Shown: piece by piece, positions 1-7,602 of the stretch
How positions within the stretch are numbered: the stretch's first letter is position 1
Layout: the number at the start of each line of letters is the position of its first letter
Assembly (NCBI GenBank): GCA_003279585.1
Contig: QCHH01000012.1
Span: 1-36,004, forward strand
DNA: 36,004 nucleotides
Source of the DNA: Prochlorococcus sp. AG-402-A08
GTDB taxonomy: Bacteria; Cyanobacteriota; Cyanobacteriia; PCC-6307; Cyanobiaceae
Direction: 5' to 3'
Program-made: the position numbers and the translations under genes
Notes under the pieces: model-generated
Told to the model about the DNA's origin: nothing
Database searches by the model: none
Seen by the model: the letters and a program-made list of their open reading frames with translations, nothing else

Positions 1-253
1 TGCCGCAGAGAAGAAAGCCGTAGCAGAGAGGAAAGCTGCCGCAGAGAAGAAAGCCTTAGCAGAGAAGAATGCTCAAGCTAGTAATAAATTTAAGTCTCCA
101 ACTCAACTTGATTCACAACAAAAACGAGACTCAAGAACTGAATTGTTAACGGTATCCGTTTCATTAAACACAGGAAAGATCGTATCAATAGCATCTATAG
201 GGATTTTGGCTTCGGCTATTCTTGTTTCTGCGATGGTATTTATTGCTGGGTAA
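1..253 (+). CDS. C-terminal part of an Ala/Lys/Glu-rich tail-anchored membrane protein (5' end outside window)
   Basis: The frame is open from base 2 to TAA at 251-253, about 83 residues. The first 24 residues are four hexads of the type A-A-E-K-K-A, predicting a long charged helix like the linkers of TolA-type proteins. A polar stretch follows, then the segment LLTVSVSLNT and a final hydrophobic helix of about 20 residues ending FIAG. This predicts a C-terminal membrane anchor with the body in the cytoplasm. I do not recognise the family. The LLTVSVSLNT segment resembles the start of the 44-aa protein at 1032, suggesting a shared anchoring module. The upstream part, including start and any N-terminal domain, cannot be seen. 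The frame is convincing from the repeat and the anchor; the function is unknown. Confidence 0.75.
   Translation, partial: AAEKKAVAERKAAAEKKALAEKNAQASNKFKSPTQLDSQQKRDSRTELLTVSVSLNTGKIVSIASIGILASAILVSAMVFIAG
2..73 (+). repeat. 18-bp tandem repeat, four units, coding
   Basis: Four in-frame 18-bp units (2-19, 20-37, 38-55, 56-73) encode A-A-E-K-K-A, V-A-E-R-K-A, A-A-E-K-K-A and L-A-E-K-N-A. Units 1 and 3 are identical, so there is also a 36-bp periodicity. The array probably continues to the left of the window. Its GC is clearly higher than the surrounding AT-rich DNA. Confidence 0.8.
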
Positions 254-344
254 TTCAATTTCACGAATATCTATGTGAAAGCAACTTTTTTATTCTGACT
301 TTCTGCTATGTTTTCGTTCTTGTAGTTTTAGATAAACCTAAACT

Positions 345-908
345 GTGCTTAAAGAAAGAATCCAAGAGGTTTTTGATTTCACTAAAAGTGAGTCTCCCTA
401 TAGGAAAGCTAATAAAGGTTGGATTAATCAAGATATATTTTTAGATTTAAGTCCCTCTGCTGATACATATAAACAAACAAATGAAGCTGCTAAAGTAACG
501 TTATTTTGGTCTCCAATAAATAGTTTTTTATCGAACATTTTTTTGATTATTATTCTTGGTTCAATAATTGTATTTACCTCATTATCTTTTACGAAAGGTA
601 GATTTGATTTTAATCTATTTAATAATTATGTAAGTAATGATATTGTAAAAGTTGATGAAAATAAAGCTCTAAATATTAGTATTTTAAAGGATATAGATTC
701 TATGAATTCAACAATACAAAAAAATCTTGAGACAAAAGACTTAGATAAATCAAATAAAATCAGTTCATTAGATAATGATTTCAAGAAAGCAGATGAAAAA
801 ATAATAACTAAAAAAATAGATAAACAAGATAAGTCAATAAAAGAAACTGAAAGTAATAAAGATTTGAAGATATTACAAAATAAGAAACCCAAATCAAATT
901 TTATTTGA
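345..908 (+). CDS. Hypothetical single-pass membrane protein with Lys-rich C-terminal tail
   Basis: A 187-residue ORF with a GTG start (345) and TGA end. Residues 1-60 are soluble and mixed. Residues about 62-82 form one strong membrane helix (FLSNIFLIIILGSIIVFTSL). Residues 83-187 are very rich in Lys, Asp, Ser, Asn and Ile, low in complexity and probably an extended helix or coiled coil. I recognise no domain. No clear Shine-Dalgarno precedes the GTG, so the start is uncertain, but the next in-frame ATG lies beyond the membrane helix and is less likely. It sits 91 bp after another small membrane protein and is followed by a third, all on the same strand. The opposite-strand ORF at 626-892 is a low-complexity shadow. 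Confidence 0.6.
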   Translation: MLKERIQEVFDFTKSESPYRKANKGWINQDIFLDLSPSADTYKQTNEAAKVTLFWSPINSFLSNIFLIIILGSIIVFTSLSFTKGRFDFNLFNNYVSNDIVKVDENKALNISILKDIDSMNSTIQKNLETKDLDKSNKISSLDNDFKKADEKIITKKIDKQDKSIKETESNKDLKILQNKKPKSNFI

Positions 909-1031
909 ACTATTTTTTGGATGCCAATAAAAATTCTTTGGTTTTTTAAAAATTGTTTTATCAGTTAAACTTTTTTTGTTTTTTGGCAGAGTTAGATGCT
1001 TTAATCGAATTGATTTTTATGAGTTTTTAAG

Positions 1032-1166
1032 GTGTCTGAAGCAAAGGGTAATCAACTCGCAACTATATCTGTTTACTTAAATACACCAATAATAGCGGTG
1101 CTTTTGGCTGTTGGATTTCTTTTGGGATCTATTTTATTTGCTGGAATCTTACTTATTGCTAAATAG
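1032..1166 (+). CDS. 44-aa single-helix membrane peptide related to the protein ending at 253
   Basis: A GTG-started ORF (GTG TCT GAA GCA AAG) of 44 residues ending TAG at 1164-1166. A TAAGG-like ribosome-binding stretch lies close upstream (about 1028-1033). Residues 1-10 are polar. Residues 11-18 read TISVYLNT, and the rest (about 20-43) is a hydrophobic helix with Gly spacing that ends in Lys. The segment L-A-T-I-S-V-Y-L-N-T matches L-L-T-V-S-V-S-L-N-T near the C-terminus of the gene ending at 253, and both are followed directly by a membrane helix. The last 8 bases overlap tail-to-tail with the serine hydrolase gene. Function unknown. The motif shared with a neighbour is the main reason to believe it is translated. 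Confidence 0.55.
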   Translation: MSEAKGNQLATISVYLNTPIIAVLLAVGFLLGSILFAGILLIAK

Positions 1167-2052
1167 CTAATTTGTTTAACTCACTGCTAATCGCAGGAAG
1201 TAAAAATTGATCTTTGACTAATTCTTTCCCAGTTGTAAAAACGACTGCAAGCATAGGATTCTTATTAGGTGCTAACCACCATGCAACATCATGGCGAACT
1301 TCACTCATTAGACCCGCTTTGCTCCAAAGTTTAGAAGCCAAAGGAATGCCTGCTCCTAAAAAACCATCTACTTGATTCTCTAAATCTTGCTTGCGAGCAA
1401 CAGGATCGAGTGAGCGATGAAAAATTTTTATTAAATGCTCGCTTGCTGATTTTGGGAGCATTTCATGAGTCATTAATGATTCAAAGATTCTGGCACTCCC
1501 ATCGGTTGTCATGCTGTTTCGATTCTCATTTTTTTTTCCATAAAAATCTTTTTCCCTTCCAAAAGGTCCTTCATTCCAAGTCTTTTGACTGCAGTTCCAA
1601 TTTTTTATTTCAGGCCATCTAAGATCATCTAGCCAGTGGTTAATTAATTGCCTTTGGATTTTCCATGCTTGATAGTTTGACTCCTTAAGAGATGGACCAC
1701 TTGATGTACCTGTTAAAAGATCTAAAATATAACTTGTGGCGTCATTATTGGAGTTTGCGATCATTTCATGCAATGCTCTTCTAAGTTCTTCTGAGTCAAC
1801 AATTAAGTCTTCTTGTAGCCATACCTGCGTCGCCAATGCATAAACTATTTTTACTACGCTTGCAGGATAAAAACTTCTGTCTGAATTCCACCCTGTCCCA
1901 TATCCACTAGATGACGATGGACTTTTCTTGTCATAACGAATGCATGTTATTGCAATATTTTCTTGAAGGTTTGGACGACCTTCTTTTTCAAACCTATCGA
2001 GTAGACCTTTCAGGCAATATGCCATTTCAGGGTCTGGTTGGTAGAACGCCAT
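1159..2052 (-). CDS. Class A beta-lactamase-like serine hydrolase (penicillin-recognising fold)
   Basis: A 297-residue protein. The nucleophile motif S-x-x-K is visible as S65-V-V-K68 within YPASVVKIVYAL. The second motif appears as S101-N-N. A K-x-G triad (K245-A-G) lies before the strand KAGLMSEVRHDVAWW. This is the order and spacing of class A beta-lactamases and related serine hydrolases. I do not see a clear Ω-loop Glu of the E-x-x-L-N type, so efficient beta-lactam hydrolysis is doubtful; a peptidoglycan or other hydrolase role is equally possible. There is no obvious signal peptide, which is odd for an envelope enzyme. The start is ATG (2050-2052), only 21 bp from the divergent NlpC/P60 gene. 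Confidence 0.8.
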   Translation of the reverse strand: MAFYQPDPEMAYCLKGLLDRFEKEGRPNLQENIAITCIRYDKKSPSSSSGYGTGWNSDRSFYPASVVKIVYALATQVWLQEDLIVDSEELRRALHEMIANSNNDATSYILDLLTGTSSGPSLKESNYQAWKIQRQLINHWLDDLRWPEIKNWNCSQKTWNEGPFGREKDFYGKKNENRNSMTTDGSARIFESLMTHEMLPKSASEHLIKIFHRSLDPVARKQDLENQVDGFLGAGIPLASKLWSKAGLMSEVRHDVAWWLAPNKNPMLAVVFTTGKELVKDQFLLPAISSELNKLAI

Positions 2053-2073
2053 AGCGCTCGAGAATAATTCAAT

Positions 2074-2826
2074 ATGACCTTAGAGGTTTTGCTAACTAAA
2101 GCTTCATTTGTTTTGGGAAGTTTATGGAAACTGCGAATAAATATTGATGGATTTAAAAGTGAAAATAGTGATGAATTAGTCACGCAAGCATGTATTGGTA
2201 GGAGTTTTCAATTGATTGAGTGTTTAACATCTGATTTTAAAAATAAGAAAATGATCGATAGAGTTAAAGTGCGTCTTTTGGAAGATGACTATATTTGTTG
2301 GTTTAGATTTTCTGAATTAATCCATCAAGCTTCAAAAATAGAATCATGGGAATCTGAATCGCTTAATGAAGAGAAAATTATTTCTAGGATCCCTGGGATA
2401 TTGTCTTGGACAAAGGCTGCGAAAAAAATGAGTAATGAATATTTGTGGGGAGGAACTATAGGTCCAAATTTTGATTGCTCTGGTTTTGTTCAATCTGCTT
2501 TTGCAAGTTCAGGCATTTGGATACCAAGGGATGCTTATCAGCAGGAAAAATTCTGCCAAAATATTGGATTTGATATTGAAGCTTTAGGCAACGAATTAAA
2601 AGCTGGTGATTTACTTTTCTTTGGATCGGCTGATAAATGTACCCACGTTGGATTACATATTGAGAATGGTTTTTATATTCATAGTTCTGGGGTAACTGAT
2701 GGGCATAATGGAATAGAGATAGATGGTTTATTTCAACCGAATCTTGGAAGAATTTCTTCTTTTTACAGATCTAAATTTAGATCTGCCGGAAGAGTGATCT
2801 CTTGTTACCAGAGTGACAAACTTTAA
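2074..2826 (+). CDS. NlpC/P60 family cysteine peptidase (cell-wall endopeptidase)
   Basis: A 250-residue protein. Residues about 60-85 (VKVRLLEDDYICWF) look like a bacterial SH3-type domain. The catalytic NlpC/P60 domain runs from about 110 to 245. Nucleophile C135 lies in the hallmark DCSGFVQ, H191 in the motif THVGLHI, and H203 is a likely third polar residue. The GDLLFFG signature lies between them. The family cleaves peptide stems of peptidoglycan, typically gamma-D-Glu-diamino-acid bonds. No signal peptide is evident, as in several cyanobacterial members. The ATG at 2074 is chosen because it lies just before conserved-looking sequence. The gene is divergent from the serine hydrolase with a 21-bp gap, and the glycosyltransferase follows after 33 bp. 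Confidence 0.9.
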   Translation: MTLEVLLTKASFVLGSLWKLRINIDGFKSENSDELVTQACIGRSFQLIECLTSDFKNKKMIDRVKVRLLEDDYICWFRFSELIHQASKIESWESESLNEEKIISRIPGILSWTKAAKKMSNEYLWGGTIGPNFDCSGFVQSAFASSGIWIPRDAYQQEKFCQNIGFDIEALGNELKAGDLLFFGSADKCTHVGLHIENGFYIHSSGVTDGHNGIEIDGLFQPNLGRISSFYRSKFRSAGRVISCYQSDKL

Positions 2827-2859
2827 AGAAGATTAATTTGCCTTTATGAGGAGTTTTGA

Positions 2860-3822
2860 ATGAATTCTAATGTTGCACTATCAATAGTTGTTCCTATCTA
2901 TAACGAAGAAGAAAGTCTTCCTTTTTTGGTGAAACAGTTATTAGAAGTTTTACAGCCTATGGATGAAACTTTTGAACTAGTTTTAGTTAATGATGGTTCA
3001 TCAGATAAAAGCGCAGATGTAATTAGAAAACTAAGCTTTGAGATACCAGAATTAGTTGGAGTTCTTCTACGTAAAAACTATGGACAGACCGCAGCGATGG
3101 CAGCGGGGTTTGATATTTCTTGTGGAGAGATAGTTGTCACACTTGATGGTGATTTGCAAAATGATCCTGCAGATATTCCTTTATTAGTTAATAAGATTAG
3201 GGATGGATTTGATCTTGTAAGTGGATGGAGATATCGAAGGCAAGATGCTGCGATAAGTAGAAAGCTTCCATCAAAAATTGCTAACCGATTGATTGGGAAG
3301 GTTACTGGTGTGCGACTTAATGATTATGGATGTTCTTTAAAGGCTTATAGGAAAGAAGTGCTGACAGATATGAGATTATATGGAGAATTGCATAGATTCT
3401 TGCCTGTTCTTGCAAATATTGAAGGAGCAAGAATTACTGAAGTTAAAGTAAATCATAGAGCCCGTCAATTTGGATCTAGTAAGTATGGAATAGATAGAAC
3501 TTTTAGAGTCTTGATGGATTTGTTGACTGTTTGGTTTATGAATAGATTTTTAACTAGACCTATGTATGTTTTTGGTTTTGGTGGGATTCTTGCAATTATT
3601 GGGAGCTTCATAACAAGCCTTTACCTATTAACAATCAAACTTTTAGGAGAAGATATAGGTAATAGACCTTTACTTATTTTTGCTTTACTTCTTGCAGTGA
3701 CTGGAGTTCAACTTTTTGGGTTTGGTTTGCTTGGAGAATTGCAAATCCGTACTTATCATGAAAGTCAAAATAGACCTATTTATCGTATAAGAGATACATT
3801 TCGGGGGGGACGAGAAGCTTGA
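2860..3822 (+). CDS. Family 2 glycosyltransferase, DPM1/GtrB type (polyprenyl-phosphate sugar transferase)
   Basis: 320 residues. The GT-A catalytic domain starts with LSIVVPIYNEEESLP (about 8-21). It continues with LVNDGSSDKS (42-51), the metal-binding D96-G-D98 in VTLDGDLQNDP, and the RKNYGQTAAMAAGF segment (71-84). Two membrane helices close the protein (about 235-258 and 270-292), followed by a short basic tail. This layout is typical of enzymes that transfer a sugar from a nucleotide donor to undecaprenyl- or dolichyl-phosphate at the cytoplasmic face of the membrane. The sugar and final glycan cannot be told from sequence. An ATGAGGAG stretch at about 2846-2853 gives a good ribosome-binding site for the ATG. 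The 3' end overlaps the opposite-strand gene by 43 bp. Confidence 0.9.
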   Translation: MNSNVALSIVVPIYNEEESLPFLVKQLLEVLQPMDETFELVLVNDGSSDKSADVIRKLSFEIPELVGVLLRKNYGQTAAMAAGFDISCGEIVVTLDGDLQNDPADIPLLVNKIRDGFDLVSGWRYRRQDAAISRKLPSKIANRLIGKVTGVRLNDYGCSLKAYRKEVLTDMRLYGELHRFLPVLANIEGARITEVKVNHRARQFGSSKYGIDRTFRVLMDLLTVWFMNRFLTRPMYVFGFGGILAIIGSFITSLYLLTIKLLGEDIGNRPLLIFALLLAVTGVQLFGFGLLGELQIRTYHESQNRPIYRIRDTFRGGREA

Positions 3823-4262
3823 GATTTTTTATGTAAATCAAAAGTTCTCCCTTTGTAAGATGAAATTCCAGCAGCAGAAGCAATAACAACTCTACTATCG
3901 AAATCCTTTAATCCTCTTTTTAAAAAAGGTAATGCTTTATTGTTGTCCCATTGACTAGCAATTTGAATAGCTAATAGACGATCATTGGGGTTGCCAGAAA
4001 TTAATTTAGTTAAACTTTTCTTTGTCTCTATTGAATTAAGTGAGTTTGGCTGTGAAAAAGGCTTAGAGTTTTTGTTATTCAGTTTTGTTGATTTTTGATT
4101 TTGTAAACTCTTATCGATTATCAATTCGGATGATGTTATCTCAGCTTTTGACAAGGAATCCTTTTGAGATTTGAAAAAAGCTGATGCCTTCGATTGTTTT
4201 TTTGAACTCCAAAGGATTAAAGCAATAATTAGAGCTAAACCACCTGCAAAAACTTGATTCAT
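3780..4262 (-). CDS. N-terminally anchored HEAT-repeat-like protein
   Basis: 160 residues. Residues about 4-19 form one membrane helix (VFAGGLALIIALILWS), followed by a basic, Ser/Lys/Asn-rich linker (20-85). Residues about 86-135 look like one to two HEAT-type helical hairpins: NPNDRLLAIQIASQW, then NKALPFLKRGLKDFDSRVVIASAAGI, with the D-x-R-V-x-x-A-A signature of such repeats. The tail is basic. No enzymatic motif is seen, so a protein-interaction role is inferred. The coding sequence runs 43 bp into the 3' end of the glycosyltransferase on the other strand. The ATG (4260-4262) starts the membrane helix, which fits a real N-terminus. Confidence 0.65.
   Translation of the reverse strand: MNQVFAGGLALIIALILWSSKKQSKASAFFKSQKDSLSKAEITSSELIIDKSLQNQKSTKLNNKNSKPFSQPNSLNSIETKKSLTKLISGNPNDRLLAIQIASQWDNNKALPFLKRGLKDFDSRVVIASAAGISSYKGRTFDLHKKSQASRPPRNVSLIR
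3803..3809. repeat. Run of seven G within the convergent overlap
   Basis: A G7 homopolymer is rare in DNA this AT-rich. It lies inside the coding overlap of the glycosyltransferase (+) and HEAT-like gene (-), so a one-base slip would change both C-termini. Confidence 0.8.
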
Positions 4263-4339
4263 GATGAGAAAATTTGTTTAGTAGTGCATCTTTAAAGAAG
4301 ATATACGGATTGAACTTTTATGTCATCAATGGGTTGTAT

Positions 4340-4368
4340 TTGGTTTGATTAGATCATAATTCTATAAA
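4340..4368 (+). promoter_or_regulatory. Candidate promoter of psaI-psaL
   Basis: TATAAA (4363-4368) stands 17 bp after TTGGTT (4340-4345) and 27 bp before the psaI start. It is a plausible sigma-70-type -10 with a weak -35. It is the best candidate in the 133-bp gap between the HEAT-like gene and psaI. Judged by eye only. Confidence 0.4.
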
Positions 4369-4395
4369 ATAAAGGTGGATTTATTGAAATAAGTA

Positions 4396-4512
4396 ATGAC
4401 TAGTGAACTAGCTTCAAGCTTGCTTCCCGCTGTTCTGATTCCATTAGTTGGAATAATGGGTCCGGCCGTTTTCATTGTTTTGATTGGTAGGTACATAACC
4501 GCTACTGAGTAA
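4396..4512 (+). CDS. psaI: Photosystem I reaction centre subunit VIII (PsaI)
   Basis: 38 residues, with ATG at 4396 and TAA at 4510-4512. The sequence has the PsaI layout: a short N-terminus with SLLPAVLIPLVG, a single membrane helix (about 12-31) and the ending IGRYITATE. PsaI is a one-helix thylakoid subunit that packs against PsaL and helps trimer formation. It lies 37 bp upstream of psaL on the same strand, the standard cyanobacterial arrangement, which strongly supports the call. It is short enough to be missed by length-limited gene finding. Confidence 0.93.
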   Translation: MTSELASSLLPAVLIPLVGIMGPAVFIVLIGRYITATE

Positions 4513-4549
4513 TTTCAAAAATTTAATTTTCTACCAATTCTTTTAGCTC

Positions 4550-5077
4550 ATGACTAAATCTCAAGAAACACTTATGCAAAAGTGGGCTGTGAAAACAGTC
4601 TCAGATCCAACTGTTGGCAATCTTCAAACTCCAGTTAATAGCGGTTGGTTTACAAAGATGGTTATAAATAATCTTCCTGTTTATAGAGAGGGCCTATCGC
4701 CAAACTTCAGAGGTCTAGAAACAGGCGCAATTTTTGGGTATTTGCTTTTTGGTCCTTTTTCTATGACAGGGCCTCTAAGGAATACGGATTTTGCCTTAAC
4801 GGCAGGTTTGCTTGGCGGGGTGGGAGCTATTCAAATATTGACTGCTCTTTTTATTCTTTACAACGCTGCTGGCAAGGCTCCTAATGTCCAACCTCCTGAT
4901 GCAACAGTAGCTAATCCTCCTTCTGATTTATTTACTAGAGCAGGATGGAGTGATTTTACAAATGGTTTTTGGTTGGGAGGCACAGGAGGTGTAGTTTTTG
5001 CTTGGTTGCTAATTGGTACTTTGCATCTAGATACGGTTCTCCCTTTGATTAAGGAATATCATTTACTTGGAGCTTAA
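4550..5077 (+). CDS. psaL: Photosystem I reaction centre subunit XI (PsaL)
   Basis: 175 residues. The N-terminal stroma-side part contains [11 protein letters not shown] and [18 protein letters not shown]-like sequence (residues about 21-60). Three membrane helices follow, at about 61-80, 82-105 and 137-160. PsaL sits at the centre of the PSI trimer and binds chlorophyll and carotene. The start ATG (4550) has no clear Shine-Dalgarno, as is common in this group; length and N-terminal content agree with the family. It is co-directional with psaI (37-bp gap) and is followed by an intrinsic terminator at 5107, so psaI-psaL is probably a closed two-gene unit converging on psaAB. Confidence 0.95.
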   Translation: MTKSQETLMQKWAVKTVSDPTVGNLQTPVNSGWFTKMVINNLPVYREGLSPNFRGLETGAIFGYLLFGPFSMTGPLRNTDFALTAGLLGGVGAIQILTALFILYNAAGKAPNVQPPDATVANPPSDLFTRAGWSDFTNGFWLGGTGGVVFAWLLIGTLHLDTVLPLIKEYHLLGA

Positions 5078-5106
5078 AATCTTTCTAGAAGAATTTTAAT
5101 TAAAAT

Positions 5107-5129
5107 GCCCCTTGAATAAGGGGCTTTTT
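5107..5129 (+). terminator. Intrinsic terminator of psaI-psaL
   Basis: A perfect 7-bp stem GCCCCTT / AAGGGGC (5107-5113 and 5118-5124) with loop GAAT is followed directly by TTTTT. It starts 29 bp after the psaL stop. Confidence 0.9.
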
Positions 5130-5293
5130 AATTCTCTAAATTATTTACTTCAATTGGCTGATATTTTTTTAAAAGCTTTAACTGAGATCAATTCATTTCT
5201 TTTTTTATTTTTCTAAGCCTAATTTCTTTATATTAAATGGATCTATTTTGCTGATAAATATCAATAGATAATCTAATAAATATTGGTTTCCAT

Positions 5294-5330
5294 AAAAAAA
5301 AGAACACTGCTTATAAAGACAGTGTTCTTT
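5294..5330 (-). terminator. Intrinsic terminator of psaA-psaB (could act in both directions)
   Basis: The stem AGAACACTG / CAGTGTTCT (arms at about 5301-5309 and 5320-5328) has an A7 run at 5294-5300 that reads as T7 on the minus strand. It lies 22 bp past the psaB stop. A short T run on the + side could also stop read-through from psaL. Confidence 0.88.
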
Positions 5331-5352
5331 TGACTGGAAGCTTGTTAAGGAT

Positions 5353-7581
5353 TTATCCGAACTTACCTGAAGTAGATGCTATAACAAAGGCTCCAAAGGT
5401 TACAAAGTTTCCAACTGTGAAATGGGTTAAACCAACTAATCGTGCTTGTACAATTGATAATGCAACAGGCTTATCTCTCCAACCAACTAAATTAGCTATT
5501 GGAGTTCTTTGATGAGCCCAAACAAGAGTTTCTATAAGTTCTTGCCAATAACCTCTCCAAGAGATTAGGAACATAAATCCAGTCGCCCATATAAGATGAC
5601 CAAATAAGAACATCCAAGCCCATGGAGATAAAGCATTTACACCAAATGGGTTGTATCCATTGATTAACTGAGAACTATTTAGCCATAAATAATCTCTAAA
5701 CCAACCCATTAAATATGTACCAGATTCGTTGAATTGAGCAGTATTACCCATCCAAATTGCTAGATGTTTCCAATGCCAATAGAAGGTAATCCAAGCAATA
5801 GTATTTAAGGCCCAGAACATTGCTAAATAAGTAGCGTCCCAAGAAGAACTATCACAAGTACCACCACGGCCTGGTCCATCACAAGGGAAAGCAAAACCTA
5901 AATCCTTTTTATCTGGAATTAGTTTTGTTCCTCTAGCATCAAGAGCACCCTTGATAAGAATCAAAGCAGTTGTATGAAGTCCTAATGCAATAGCATGGTG
6001 AACTAAGAAATCTGCAGGTCCTATAGGTAAGAAATTTGTAAGAGCATCTGGTCTATTAATCATATCCATCCAGTAATGGTTTCCTGGCATGCTGCTTGCA
6101 GCTATTGATGCAGAACTAGATGCATTAGCTAATAAGGCATTAAATCCATACATCATTTTGCCGCTTGCAGCTTGAGCAAACTGAGCAAATACTGGTTCTA
6201 TAAGAATCTGCTTTTCCGGAGTGCCAAAGGCTACAACTACATCATTGTGAACATAAATTCCAAGAGTATGGAAGCCTAGAAGCATTGTTACCCAACTTAA
6301 GTGGCTAATTAAGGCTTCTTTTGTACTAAGGATTCTTGCTAATACATTATCTTTATTGAGCTCTGGATCATAATCTCTTACAAAGAAAATTGCTCCGTGA
6401 GAGAACGCACCAACCATCAAGAACATTGCTATGTATTGATGATGGGTATATAGAGCTGACTGAGTTGTGTAATCCCGTGCGATAAATGCATATGAAGGAA
6501 GTGCACCCATATGCTGGGCGACCAAACTACAAGCAACACCTAAAGAAGCGAGTGCAAGTCCAAGTTGAAAATGGAGTGAGTTGTTAACTGTCTCGAACAA
6601 TCCATTGTGTTTTATGCCGAAATAACCCTTATGTGGATCTTTTGGGTGACTTGTATTGTGTGCTTCAACAATTTCTTTAAGACTATGCCCAATACCAAAG
6701 TTAGTTCTATACATATGACCTGCAATTATAAATACAACTCCTATAGCCAAATGATGGTGAGCAATATCTGTTAGCCAAAGTGATTCACTTTGAGGATGAA
6801 GTCCACCTAAGAAAGTAAATATCGCTGTACCAGCTCCTTGAGTAGTTCCAAAAACTGCATCAAGAGAATCAGGGTTTTGCGCATAAGCTCCCCAATTTCC
6901 AGAGAAAAATGGAGTTAGACCTTCTGGATGAGGCATAACAGTTAACCAGTTATCCCAGCCAACATGTATTCCTCGTGATTCGGGTATGGCTACATGAATT
7001 AAATGACCAGTCCAAGCAATACTGCTAAATCCAAAAAGAACAGCTAGGTGATGATTTAATTGTGATTCTGCATTCTTAAACCATGCTAATGATGGTCTGT
7101 ATTTAGGCTGAAGATGAAGCCATCCAGCAAACAATAACCAGCAGACAAGAATATTGATAAATATTGCACCCTGAAAAAGTTGCTCATTAGTTCTCATACC
7201 AATTGTGTACCACCAGTGGTATAAACCTGAGTAAGCAATATTGACTGGAGAAGTCGCTCCTGCCTGAGTCAGAGCATCAGTAAGACCTTGACCAAAATGA
7301 GGATCCCAAATTGCATGAGCAATTGGACGAGTATGAGTTGGATCTAGAACCCATTGCTCAAAGTTTCCTTGCCAAGCAATGTGAAAAAGATTTCCTGCCA
7401 CCCAAAGCCCAATGATGGCTAGGTGACCAAAATGAGTAGAGAAGAGTTTTTGATATAACTGTTCCTCTGTCATACCGTCATGACTTTCGAAGTCATGAGC
7501 GGTAGCTATGCCGTACCAGATTCTTCTGGTTGTAGGGTCTTGAGCAAGACCCTGACTAAAAGATGGAAATTTAGTTGCCAT
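5353..7581 (-). CDS. psaB: Photosystem I P700 apoprotein A2 (PsaB)
   Basis: 742 residues, the usual PsaB length. It is an eleven-helix core subunit of PSI that with PsaA binds P700, the chlorophyll and phylloquinone carriers and the F_X cluster. The N-terminus [10 protein letters not shown] and the segment [17 protein letters not shown] are PsaB-specific. The F_X loop [12 protein letters not shown] supplies C567 and C576. Many paired His residues in the helices (for example H178-H179, H275-H276-H277) are antenna chlorophyll ligands. The protein ends STSGKFG. The gene follows psaA by 21 bp in one transcript and is closed by the hairpin at 5294. No frameshift or missing key residue is seen. Confidence 0.99.
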   Translation of the reverse strand: MATKFPSFSQGLAQDPTTRRIWYGIATAHDFESHDGMTEEQLYQKLFSTHFGHLAIIGLWVAGNLFHIAWQGNFEQWVLDPTHTRPIAHAIWDPHFGQGLTDALTQAGATSPVNIAYSGLYHWWYTIGMRTNEQLFQGAIFINILVCWLLFAGWLHLQPKYRPSLAWFKNAESQLNHHLAVLFGFSSIAWTGHLIHVAIPESRGIHVGWDNWLTVMPHPEGLTPFFSGNWGAYAQNPDSLDAVFGTTQGAGTAIFTFLGGLHPQSESLWLTDIAHHHLAIGVVFIIAGHMYRTNFGIGHSLKEIVEAHNTSHPKDPHKGYFGIKHNGLFETVNNSLHFQLGLALASLGVACSLVAQHMGALPSYAFIARDYTTQSALYTHHQYIAMFLMVGAFSHGAIFFVRDYDPELNKDNVLARILSTKEALISHLSWVTMLLGFHTLGIYVHNDVVVAFGTPEKQILIEPVFAQFAQAASGKMMYGFNALLANASSSASIAASSMPGNHYWMDMINRPDALTNFLPIGPADFLVHHAIALGLHTTALILIKGALDARGTKLIPDKKDLGFAFPCDGPGRGGTCDSSSWDATYLAMFWALNTIAWITFYWHWKHLAIWMGNTAQFNESGTYLMGWFRDYLWLNSSQLINGYNPFGVNALSPWAWMFLFGHLIWATGFMFLISWRGYWQELIETLVWAHQRTPIANLVGWRDKPVALSIVQARLVGLTHFTVGNFVTFGAFVIASTSGKFG

Positions 7582-7602
7582 TTTATAAAAGATCAGAGAG
7601 GG

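Noticed and set aside
626-892. 88-aa frame on the minus strand
   Set aside because: It is the complement of a Lys/Asn/Ile-rich low-complexity tail and gives a Phe/Leu/Ser-rich translation with no ordered features; a shadow.
1159-2052. Antibiotic-resistance beta-lactamase
   Set aside because: Only the general penicillin-recognising motifs are present; a clear Ω-loop Glu and an export signal are not seen, so a resistance call is not supported.
5330-5512. 60-aa + strand frame over the psaB 3' end
   Set aside because: Lies almost wholly antisense to conserved PsaB codons and begins in its terminator; no independent support.
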